Numbered from the stretch's first letter, positions 1-6,862 are shown. The stretch is 10,179 nt of DNA from Candidatus Adiutrix sp. (GCA_031285975.1 JAITVE010000148.1:1-10179), one strand, 5' to 3'. The notes: generated by a model from the letters alone, not told the origin. Numbers and translations are program-made.

Positions 1-279
1 GGTGTTGGTGACCGTGGCCCCGCCGCCGCCTTTGCCCCCGCCGCCGGTTTTTTGGGTGCTGGTGATGCGCTCCTCCCGCAGGGGCCGGGCCCAGACCACG
101 TTCATCGGCAAACGGTTGAGGCCAAAGGCCAGGGGCACGCCTTCGTTATATTTGGAACCGATGGCCCGCAGATCGTCCACCCGGCTGCCCTCGTTGGTGA
201 TGCGCTGCTCCTGGGCCATGGCATAGCTCATGCCATAGGAAACCGCCGCCGCCACCGCTCCAATGATTACGTATTGCAT
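1..279 (-). CDS. Large tail-tip / host-recognition protein, N-terminal part (3' end outside window)
   Basis: First 93 codons of a protein that continues beyond the left edge. The family is the large tail-tip protein that follows the NlpC/P60 gene in GTA-like tails (comparable to GTA orfg15 and lambda gpJ) and contacts the host surface. The opening is a short hydrophobic Ala/Gly stretch (MQYVIIGAVAAAVSYG), common in this family and in TMP-like tail tips rather than a secretion signal. It is followed by 'RVDDLRAIGSKYNEGVPLAF', then 'GLNRLPMNVVWARPLREERI' (the usual yG..R..gnviWa..l.e) and a Gly-rich 'GGGGKGGGGATV' segment, which normally precedes a TYSY.vsfa stretch. GGAG lies 5 bases before the ATG at 279. 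Confidence 0.8.
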   Translation of the reverse strand, partial: MQYVIIGAVAAAVSYGMSYAMAQEQRITNEGSRVDDLRAIGSKYNEGVPLAFGLNRLPMNVVWARPLREERITSTQKTGGGGKGGGGATVTNT

Positions 280-310
280 AAAAACTCCAAAACGTTGAGG
301 ATGAATGACT

Positions 311-751
311 TCAGCTCTTCGTGCGATAAACGGCCGCCAGCCGCCGCAGCCAGGATTCGCCCAGGGTGACCCAGCGCACCTGCATGATAACGTCCGCCGA
401 GTGGAGCATCAGCTCCGGCCCGACAGGCGGACGCTCGGCCAGCAAGGCCAAATGCTGCGGCTCGCGCCGAATGGCGAACACCAGCACATCGCCTGGCTGC
501 CGTTGCTCCGCAGTCACTTTATGAAACAGGCCGCAGCGGTCGATGTGTTCCAGCAAAGAAATTCCCAACGAATTTTTGCCGTAACCGCTTGGCGCGGGCG
601 GGTTAAAACCCTGGCGGCGCAGGGCGGCGATGAGGAGTCCCGCGCAGTCCAGCCCGTTTTCGTCACGCCCCTGATGATGATATGGCGTGCCGACAAAACT
701 TTTCACATCGTCGATAAAGCGTTGCCTGTCAATGTGTTTTGGCTCAGCCAT
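311..751 (-). CDS. NlpC/P60 cell-wall peptidase of the tail
   Basis: 146-residue NlpC/P60 cysteine peptidase, equivalent to the GTA peptidase and the C-terminal part of lambda gpK. It probably cuts peptide stems of peptidoglycan so the tail can reach the inner membrane. Visible: N-terminal helix 'DRQRFIDDVKSFVGTPYHHQ' with the GtPy..qG entry motif; nucleophile Cys36 in 'GLDCAGLLI'; 'QPGDVLVF' (85-92), the standard strand before the active site; catalytic His100 in 'PQHLALL'; and H117 in 'LMLHSAD' as a candidate third polar residue. The end 'VTLGESWLRRLAAVYR' is typical of the phage branch. There is no signal peptide, as expected for a particle component. GGGAG lies 9 bases before the ATG. It overlaps the hub gene and is followed 31 bases later by the tail-tip gene. 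Confidence 0.9.
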   Translation of the reverse strand: MAEPKHIDRQRFIDDVKSFVGTPYHHQGRDENGLDCAGLLIAALRRQGFNPPAPSGYGKNSLGISLLEHIDRCGLFHKVTAEQRQPGDVLVFAIRREPQHLALLAERPPVGPELMLHSADVIMQVRWVTLGESWLRRLAAVYRTKS

Positions 752-1592
752 TGGCGCTGACTCCCGGCGCCAGCATCACGTCCTGGCCTGGCAAGTCCGG
801 CTCGCCGTTGAAGTTGACCAGATTGCCAAAAGCGTCGCGGCAGGCGCTGCGGCTGCGGTCGCAGCCCGGGGCCAGGCACACCGCGTCGCCCACCGCCGGG
901 GTGACGGTCAGCGGCACGTAGAGTGTTATCGCCGACCCGGAGCCGTGGCGTATTTCGCTGGCCAGCCCAGCCGCCGCGCCGCCCGCGACCTGGAGTTCGC
1001 CGCCCTGATAGAGATGTCCCTGCCCGCTGAGGGCGTTGATTTCAAAGGTTCGTGCGTCCACAATCGCTGTGATGGTTCCGTAGACACGGTAAGGCTCCAG
1101 AGTAACCCGGCAATTTTCGTCGCCGAGGCGGTTGCGGCAGGTGGGGCTGGTGCGCACGCCGATGTTGTGGCTAAAGGCGTGGGTGAGGCTGTTGACCTGA
1201 ATTGTATATTGTCCAGAGTCCACTTCCACCTCGCCGAAGCGGCCCCGCAGGAGGGGAATGACCGGCAAATCCGGGCGGCCGATGAAAGACAAAAAGACTT
1301 CGAGGTCGGCATAGTCGAAAAGCCCGGCCAATAAGTCCTGGCGCGAAAAGGAGTCCGCGCCTAAAATGCCGCGCAGTTCCGTGCTGTCCGCGCCGAGCCC
1401 GGCGTTGAGGCGGACGGCGCTGCGCTCGGCGCTGCCGTTGGGATAATAGGCCTGGCCGCCGATGATGGACGGTTCGTCCAAATCGACAAAGCGCAGGGCC
1501 AGGCCGTCCCGCCGGGTGACCACGGTGTGGGTGCCCATCACGATTAACGTGTCGTCCAAAGCTTCCAGCATGGCCGGAGAAAAGTCCCGCAT
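744..1592 (-). CDS. Baseplate hub protein (DUF2163, BR0599-like C-terminus)
   Basis: 282-residue tail hub protein of the DUF2163 family, equivalent to the GTA hub and functionally comparable to lambda gpL. It forms the trimeric platform between the distal tail ring and the tail tip. Seen in order: N-terminal DUF2163 features 'ALRFVDLDEPSIIGGQAYYP'; 'LGADSTELRGIL' (the usual g...dn.E..g.l); 'DLLAGLFDYADLEVFL' (dl.aG.yD.A.v...); and 'RGRFGEVEVDSGQYTIQVNS'. The C-terminal part has 'SPTCRNRLGDENC' (C152, C161), C239, 'GCDRSRSACRDAFGN' (C244, C251) and 'NFNGEPDLPG', the hallmark of this family. The conserved cysteines probably hold an iron-sulfur cluster, as described for gpL and the GTA hub. The ATG at 1592 has GGGGAGG 8 bases upstream; a TTG at 1598 is too close. 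Its end overlaps the peptidase gene by 8 bases. Confidence 0.9.
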   Translation of the reverse strand: MRDFSPAMLEALDDTLIVMGTHTVVTRRDGLALRFVDLDEPSIIGGQAYYPNGSAERSAVRLNAGLGADSTELRGILGADSFSRQDLLAGLFDYADLEVFLSFIGRPDLPVIPLLRGRFGEVEVDSGQYTIQVNSLTHAFSHNIGVRTSPTCRNRLGDENCRVTLEPYRVYGTITAIVDARTFEINALSGQGHLYQGGELQVAGGAAAGLASEIRHGSGSAITLYVPLTVTPAVGDAVCLAPGCDRSRSACRDAFGNLVNFNGEPDLPGQDVMLAPGVSANG

Positions 1593-1611
1593 TTGCAATA
1601 CCTCCCCGCGT

Positions 1612-4600
1612 TCAGCGGCGCACTTCGATGAGCTTGACGCTGCCGGGGCTCAGGTAGGGCCCGTCGCCCCAGCTTTCGATTTCAGCCGGGAAATAGTCCA
1701 TGTCAAAGCGCACCGGCACGTCAAATTCACCGGCCACCCGCACTTCCACCCCGGCGGCCGGGGCCTGGCTCAAGCTGACCAGGCCGGTGTGGTAATTGAC
1801 GGTGAAGCCGCCGCCCTGCCGAACGCCGCCGAGAAAAACCTCAAAACTCCCGGCCACCGGCTTCGTGACGCGGCGCAGCAGCGATTCCGCGCCCACGGCA
1901 TAGGCTTTGACGCACTGAAAGGTGCGGCTTTCCCCGTCGCCGAGGCCGATGAGCACGTTGTCGAGGCGGTAATCGGCCCAGTCTTTGAAGCGGAAACTCC
2001 GGGCCTTGCCCCGCGCCACCATGAAGAGGTCGCGCACGGCCTCATACTGCGCCCGCGTTTGAATTTTAAGGCTTATGTCATATTCGTACAGCGGCATCAG
2101 GCGCGTGGAGGCGCGGTACTCGTCGCCGCTTTTGGTGGCCACCACCGTGGTGTCGAACTTCGGCCCGCCGCCGGAGCCGAAGGAAATCGGCTCAGGAAAC
2201 CGCACATCAATAAAACTCATATCTTCATCCCTTCCAATTTGCTTGTGCGCGGGGAAAAATTCCTCCACGTCGCCGTCGTCGAGTTTCCATAAGCCGAGGC
2301 CGCCGAAACCGTTGTCAGCGGCCTCTTTCTGGCTGCGGTCAACGGTGAGGGGCGTGCCGAACCAGCAGGTTTTATCCTGATTCGTCCACGTTCCCTCAGT
2401 GCTTTCCACGCTGATGGACGCGCCGTAGAGCAGGGCCTCGCCGATGGCTTCGTGATAGCTCACATAGTCGGCGCCGTCTTCGGCCCCTGGGCGCCAATAG
2501 TGCCCGAAAGCCCGGCAGCCGCAGAGTATTCTGGGCCAAAACATTTCCGGCACCACCCGCCGGACGTAGGCATACGCCGCCTGCCAGAACCAGTCCGGCG
2601 CGGCCGGGCCTGGGGCGGAGTGCGGCCCGGTTTCGGTATAGCTCATGACTTTCACCGCGTCGCAGACCGCCGCCACCTCGGCCAAATCGCACCAGCCCAT
2701 CCACCACTCCGCATCGTAGTCGGTGCCGGTGATGGCCGGGACAGTGGCGTGCAGCAGAAAACCGTTGTCGTGGAAGGCCCGCGCGGCGGATCGGTAAAAA
2801 ACGGTGGCCGCCGCCCGGTGCTCCGGGCCGACTTCCTCGATGTTGCAGGTAATGCCGTCCCAACCTTTTGCCCGGCAGATATCAAGCATCTGTGGAATGT
2901 AGATATCCGGGTTTTGAAAAACATGGGCGCCGATTTCCGCCGAGGGTTCGCCGGTGCCCGCATTGTTGTTCAAAATCAGCAAACACTTGACGCCGCAGGC
3001 TTGCAGACGGGCCTTGTCGTCCGGGTAGATGTCCCAGCGGGCTTCGCTTTCATTCCAATAGCTGCCGCCGTCGTTGGTCGGGTGCGGCTTAATTTTTCCT
3101 AACCCGTCGAAGTACCAGGCATCGAAAGCCACATAATCAAGCACCTGCGGGCGATGGCGGATGGTGGCGCAGCCAGCCTCGTCGGCCTCCAAGGAGACCT
3201 GCCACTCCACTCCGCGATGCTTCACATCGTTCCACAACAGGCCGCTGTAGGCCAGCAAGTTGTTGTGGCTGGCGGCCGGGGGCTGATCGCCGTAAGCCAG
3301 CCAGCGGCCCAGGCACCAATCGGAAAAGCGCAACGGCGGCTCCCGGAATTCATCGCTCCCGGCATTGCGGAAAGCCTGGATGGTGTAACCGCCTTCCAGA
3401 CCCGCCTCTTCAAAAACTTCGCGGAGGACGGGGTGGATATCCTTTGATCCGTAAGGCTTTGTGGCGTAATAGTTTTCCTCTGCCCGGTAGGCCCCGAAGG
3501 GATAGACAATTTGCCGCACGGGCGGGGCTGGCGCTCCGGCTGTGCGTGAGAGGCCCAGCACGGCTTCCACCGGCCAGCGGCAGCATTGCTCCGCGCCCAC
3601 GGTGGGGCCGGGATTGACGGGGTAGACGCGAAGTTCCGCCGTCTCCCCGGCATTGATGGTAAAGGGTTCCACGTCCACGGCCAGGCCTCGGGTCAGCGTC
3701 CAAATGGGGCCGTCGCCGATTATCCGCCAGGCATTGTGGGCCGCGTCAAAAATTGAAAAGCGGAAAACAGCCGGATAACTGCGGTTCACGGCGTCGCTGC
3801 CCCAACGATAGATGAAGGGATCGGCCTCGCCGCCGGTAAAGAATTCCGGCGGTTTCAGCCACAGCTTGAGGCAGTCAATCGTCAGGGTTTCTTTGGCGGA
3901 TAAGGTGACACTGCCGCCGACCAGCGAGGGGTTATGCCAGCCCACCGGCAAAAAATCCTGCACCCAATGCACCCGCTGATTAGCGGGATACCATTCCGCC
4001 CAGTCGTCATCCCGCACTTCCCGCCAGGGGGCTTCCCACAATTTGGTTTCCGCCCACTCGCAGGTGAGGTACGTATTCACGCTGTCGTTAAAGGCCCGGC
4101 AGTCCGCGCGCACATAGTCGGCATATTCGGCGTCGGTGGCCGGGCGGCCATCGCCGAAGCCAAGAATAATGGCGGGCGTTACCGGCCAACGGTCTCCGGC
4201 GGGATAGTCGATGTATTGCCAAAACCGTTCGGACTCCTGGCTGCCCGCCGGGTAGAGTCCCCGGCAGTTGGTGACCGCCCGGAAATGCTCCTCGTCGCCG
4301 CTTAAAAGCGCGTAAATAATTCCGGCCCCAGGCCCGGCACTGAGCGTGGCAAATTCCAGGGTCACCGGCTGTCCGGTGTTGATTTGAAAGGCCTGGTCGA
4401 GGGCAATGGATAAAAACTCTCGCTCTGGCCACTGGCTTCTGGTTTCGTAATCTTGGGGCTGGATGACTCCATCCCAAACCAACAGGCCGTCGGCCCGGAT
4501 TTGCACCTGCGCGTCATAGCCCGCCCCGCTGGGCGCGGAGAGGCTCATCCACAGCCGCAAAATTTTCACCAGGCCCGTGCGGCGCGGGGTCACAAACAGG

Positions 4601-5274
4601 CTGGTGACAATGGGCGTGCGGCCGTCATAGGGGTCGGAGCCGAAGAGCGGCAGCCCGGCGCTGGCGCGGTCAACGTGGGAAAAGTCCCAATACCAACGGG
4701 TATCGCCATCGGCGATGTAGAGCGGGTCGCCATCGTCAATCCAGCAGGGGCCTTCCAGGATGGGCGCGGCTGTGCCGCCATGGTTCCAATACACCCCGCC
4801 GTCGCCGTGCCCCGGCTGGTTATCGCGCGTTTCGGGGAAGAGGGTCAGGCTGTGAAAATTGTAGGTGTGGCTGCAAATTTCCACCAACCCGCTCCGCACC
4901 CATTCATGCAGTTTTGACCAGCGCAGGTAACCGCCCTCGGGGTCAAATTTCCCCTGCCGCCGCGCGATAACCGCTATGCCGCAAGGAATACCGCGCCCGA
5001 TAAGCCAAGGAACCACGTATTCCAGGCTGTCCAAGCCGTCGTCGTGCTGAATCATGGCCACCGACTGCGCGAACGAAATTTCGCCCCGCCGCCAAGCCAG
5101 ATATTCGCCGGGCAGGACAAATGTATACCCGGCCCGGAGCAGTTTTTCAACGTGCCCCTGAAGATCGGCCACCTGCTCCCGGAAAGTCATGACTTCGCCG
5201 CGAGAGCCCACAAAGCCATGATAGCAAAGGACTGTAGCGTAGGGACGGCGTTTGCTGAAACGATCCAGCGGCAT
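1612..5274 (-). CDS. Distal tail protein fused to a PgaB-like deacetylase and GH18-like glycosidase
   Basis: 1220-residue fusion. (1) About 12-145: NodB/CE4 deacetylase start, with 'ATVLCYHGF' (13-21), 'IQHDDG' (D78, D79; base and metal ligand) and 'CSHTYNFH' (H136, H141). The H-x4-H spacing and SHTY are typical of PgaB/IcaB. (2) About 146-585: Trp-rich, probably beta-sandwich insertion. (3) About 585-660: 'RQIVYPFGAY' (587-596), like the PgaB/IcaB YPYG.Y motif 3. (4) About 705-1008: GH18-like TIM barrel with 'GWDGITCNIEEV' (804-815; putative acid E813), 'DAVKVMSYTE' and 'GLGLWKLDDGD'. (5) 1019-1220: DUF2460 distal tail protein, as in the Rhodobacter GTA, with 'FIDVRFPEPISFGSGGGP' (1021-1038), 'LGDGESRTFQCVK' and 'FDVPVRFDMD'. 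GGGAG lies 5 bases before the ATG. No signal peptide. DUF2460 would anchor the enzymes at the tail tip. Substrate unknown; surface N-acetylated polysaccharide is an inference. Confidence 0.85.
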   Translation of the reverse strand: MPLDRFSKRRPYATVLCYHGFVGSRGEVMTFREQVADLQGHVEKLLRAGYTFVLPGEYLAWRRGEISFAQSVAMIQHDDGLDSLEYVVPWLIGRGIPCGIAVIARRQGKFDPEGGYLRWSKLHEWVRSGLVEICSHTYNFHSLTLFPETRDNQPGHGDGGVYWNHGGTAAPILEGPCWIDDGDPLYIADGDTRWYWDFSHVDRASAGLPLFGSDPYDGRTPIVTSLFVTPRRTGLVKILRLWMSLSAPSGAGYDAQVQIRADGLLVWDGVIQPQDYETRSQWPEREFLSIALDQAFQINTGQPVTLEFATLSAGPGAGIIYALLSGDEEHFRAVTNCRGLYPAGSQESERFWQYIDYPAGDRWPVTPAIILGFGDGRPATDAEYADYVRADCRAFNDSVNTYLTCEWAETKLWEAPWREVRDDDWAEWYPANQRVHWVQDFLPVGWHNPSLVGGSVTLSAKETLTIDCLKLWLKPPEFFTGGEADPFIYRWGSDAVNRSYPAVFRFSIFDAAHNAWRIIGDGPIWTLTRGLAVDVEPFTINAGETAELRVYPVNPGPTVGAEQCCRWPVEAVLGLSRTAGAPAPPVRQIVYPFGAYRAEENYYATKPYGSKDIHPVLREVFEEAGLEGGYTIQAFRNAGSDEFREPPLRFSDWCLGRWLAYGDQPPAASHNNLLAYSGLLWNDVKHRGVEWQVSLEADEAGCATIRHRPQVLDYVAFDAWYFDGLGKIKPHPTNDGGSYWNESEARWDIYPDDKARLQACGVKCLLILNNNAGTGEPSAEIGAHVFQNPDIYIPQMLDICRAKGWDGITCNIEEVGPEHRAAATVFYRSAARAFHDNGFLLHATVPAITGTDYDAEWWMGWCDLAEVAAVCDAVKVMSYTETGPHSAPGPAAPDWFWQAAYAYVRRVVPEMFWPRILCGCRAFGHYWRPGAEDGADYVSYHEAIGEALLYGASISVESTEGTWTNQDKTCWFGTPLTVDRSQKEAADNGFGGLGLWKLDDGDVEEFFPAHKQIGRDEDMSFIDVRFPEPISFGSGGGPKFDTTVVATKSGDEYRASTRLMPLYEYDISLKIQTRAQYEAVRDLFMVARGKARSFRFKDWADYRLDNVLIGLGDGESRTFQCVKAYAVGAESLLRRVTKPVAGSFEVFLGGVRQGGGFTVNYHTGLVSLSQAPAAGVEVRVAGEFDVPVRFDMDYFPAEIESWGDGPYLSPGSVKLIEVRR
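2218..2235 (-). promoter_or_regulatory. Internal ribosome binding site and ATG for a free DUF2460 protein
   Basis: Within the fusion gene, GGAAGGG (2229-2235) stands 8 bases before an in-frame ATG at 2218-2220, exactly where the DUF2460 domain begins (MSFIDVRFP). Translation from here would give a 202-residue protein, the usual size of a stand-alone DUF2460 distal tail protein. There is no stop between the GH18-like domain and this ATG. The site may be a functional second start or a relic of two separate genes. Confidence 0.6.
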
Positions 5275-5553
5275 TCAAACTCCCATGACCCAGACGGCGG
5301 CGGTGCGGCCCGCCAGCGTTTCCGGGAATTGCAGGTTGATGTGGGTGTGCAGTTCGCCCAAGCCCGGCACCAGCTCTTTGGGCGAAGTGACAGTGACCTC
5401 GGTGGGCCCCCCATTGACGGTGACGAAGGTCAGCGGCTCGTTGACGGTAAAGCGTCCGCCGGGAAAATCCAGCCGGATGACCTCGCCGGAAGTGACGGCC
5501 ACCCGCACGGCCAATGGCCGCTGATAGGGGGCCCAAGGGATTTGTTCAGGCAT
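5275..5553 (-). CDS. Unrecognised 92-residue tail protein
   Basis: Small protein between the tape measure and the distal-tail fusion; I do not recognise a family. The start at 5553 is chosen because CGGAG lies 4 bases upstream and the sequence beyond it in the same frame is a proline/arginine-rich shadow of the tape measure. The sequence is mostly alternating hydrophobic (VRVAVTSGEVIRLDF, FVTVNGGPTEVTVTSP, HTHINLQFPETLAG), suggesting an all-beta fold, with no cysteine and no membrane segment or signal peptide. Its TGA is immediately followed by the ATG of the fusion gene with no gap, so translation is probably coupled. By position it could be a tube-tip or adaptor subunit of the distal tail, or a binding partner of the carbohydrate-active protein. 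That is inference from place only. Confidence 0.7.
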   Translation of the reverse strand: MPEQIPWAPYQRPLAVRVAVTSGEVIRLDFPGGRFTVNEPLTFVTVNGGPTEVTVTSPKELVPGLGELHTHINLQFPETLAGRTAAVWVMGV

Positions 5554-5563
5554 AGTGCTCCGT

Positions 5564-6862
5564 TCAGGCTTGGGCCCGCTTGATGCTGCGGGCCAGGTCG
5601 GCGTCCATCTGGCGTTTAGAGGCGCGGAACTGATCGAGATCAGCCTTGTCCTGCAAGACGTAGGTGGCGTTGATGGTGATGCTGCGCCCGCCGGACGCGC
5701 CGCTGCGCCCAGCCTCGCGGGCCAGCTTGGCCGTGGCCTCCCGGCCCGTAACCGTGGCCGGGCCCCGCACCAGCTCCGGGCCATATTCGCCCACCAAGCC
5801 GACCTTACCGCCGGGGATATAGCCGCCCCGGTCATAGGCTCCGGCGTAGTTGGAGCTATTGATTTGGCTGACGATGGAGGCCCCGGTGGCCGCCACGCGG
5901 GCCATTTCGCCCAAATTGGCCGGGAAGCCCAACTCCTGGGCCTTGGCCAGGCCGGTGGCGATGGACAGGGCCGCCTGGGCCACGGCAAAGCCTTTGCTGA
6001 TGGCAAACATGACCCGGTAAGCCTGGGATTGCTTACCGGAGAAGGATTTGGCCAGACCGGCCAGGCCGTCGAACATATTCTGGGCGCCGCCCAGCAGCGT
6101 TTGAATGCGGGCGTTCTCCATCGCGCCCAACTCAGCGTTATATTGCTGGGTAAGGCGTTTCATCAAATCCAAGCGCTCTTCCTCGGTCACCAGCGTGCTT
6201 TCCAGAATCATCTCTTGGCGGCGCGCATAGGACTGGGCCAGCATTTCCTCCTCACTCAGCAAACCGTTGTACAGGCTGTCGCGCTGGCGCTCTTGGGCGG
6301 CTTCAAAATCCGCAAGCTGGCCCTCATACTGCGCGCTCAGGCGACCGGTGAGTTCCAGCCGCAGTTCGGAGGCGGCGCTGGTGTGTTCCTCAATAATGGC
6401 CAGCCGCCGCTGGTACGACGCGGCCATGGCTTCCTCCTCAGTCATCAGCGAGTCGGCCAGCGATTGCAGTTCGCGGTTGCCGCCAACGTTGAAAATGCTG
6501 AGATCGCGCCGGGTAAAGGTGTTGTCCAGGGTTTGGCCGAAGCGGTCAAGAGCCTCGCCGGCCAGGGACAATTCCTCGGCCAGCGGCTCGGCGATGACGG
6601 GCGCTGACAGTTGCTCCAACTCCGAACCCACCGCCGAGAGTTGCGCGCTCATGACTTCCAGCGACGCCCCCAGAGGCGACTGGCCTTGGGTTCTGGCCAA
6701 TTGGTCATACGTCCGGGCCATGTCCGCAAACCGGGCCGAAAGCGTGCCAGCCGCCGACTCCGTGGTTTTGGCCTGCCCCGAAAACTTTTCCAAATTCCGC
6801 GAAGCCTCGGCCACGCCCTCGGAGCGAACTTTCAATTCCAGCGTCGCCAGATCAATGCTCAT
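5564..6862 (-). CDS. Tape-measure protein (short)
   Basis: 432-residue tail tape-measure protein, which sets tail length and threads the tube lumen. The ATG at 6862 has AAGGAG 6 bases upstream; a TTG one codon earlier (6865) is less well spaced. Domains: N-terminal 'IDLATLELKVRSEGVAEASRNLEKF', the usual tape-measure opening; a coiled-coil-like, Glu/Arg-rich middle (about 130-255) with a tandem repeat; and a hydrophobic segment (about 280-335, 'MFAISKGFAVAQAALSIATG'). The C-terminal signature 'YDRGGYIPGGKVGLVGEYGP' with 'ELVRGPATVTGRE' (about 343-376) is highly characteristic of lambda gpH-type C-termini. At 432 residues it is short: lambda gpH (853 residues) gives a tail of about 135 nm, so by proportion this predicts roughly 65-70 nm. 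The tail-fibre-side genes begin 10 bases downstream. Confidence 0.9.
   Translation of the reverse strand: MSIDLATLELKVRSEGVAEASRNLEKFSGQAKTTESAAGTLSARFADMARTYDQLARTQGQSPLGASLEVMSAQLSAVGSELEQLSAPVIAEPLAEELSLAGEALDRFGQTLDNTFTRRDLSIFNVGGNRELQSLADSLMTEEEAMAASYQRRLAIIEEHTSAASELRLELTGRLSAQYEGQLADFEAAQERQRDSLYNGLLSEEEMLAQSYARRQEMILESTLVTEEERLDLMKRLTQQYNAELGAMENARIQTLLGGAQNMFDGLAGLAKSFSGKQSQAYRVMFAISKGFAVAQAALSIATGLAKAQELGFPANLGEMARVAATGASIVSQINSSNYAGAYDRGGYIPGGKVGLVGEYGPELVRGPATVTGREATAKLAREAGRSGASGGRSITINATYVLQDKADLDQFRASKRQMDADLARSIKRAQA
6110..6445 (-). repeat. Tandem repeat of about 62 residues within the tape measure
   Basis: Two successive units in the tape-measure middle start 'MTEEEAMAASYQRR' (residues 140-153) and 'LSEEEMLAQSYARR' (202-215), offset by 62 residues. 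By hand alignment, 22 of 51 positions are identical without gaps, including EEE, SY, RR and RL..QY. The units are helical and charged. Such repeats in tape measures are natural points for length change by unit gain or loss. Confidence 0.7.

Noticed and set aside
1..80. GGC/GCC-rich repeat at the left edge.
   Set aside because: It encodes the conserved Gly/Lys-rich linker of the tail-tip family in the minus frame, so it is not an independent repeat element.
1462..2292. A 276-codon plus-strand frame (and several of 150-270 codons at 687-1334, 2452-3102, 7640-8443).
   Set aside because: Each is antisense to a recognised tail gene, rich in His/Arg/Gly/Ala as expected of a shadow, and shows no domain signature.
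5275..6006. A 243-codon minus-strand frame ending at 5275.
   Set aside because: Only the last 92 codons look real. The upstream part is Pro/Arg/Ser-rich and overlaps the tape measure out of frame; a ribosome site supports the start at 5553.
5555..6607. A 350-codon open frame on the plus strand opposite the tape measure.
   Set aside because: It lies fully antisense to a convincing gene, has no family motifs or ribosome site, and is explained by GC-rich third positions of the minus-strand gene.
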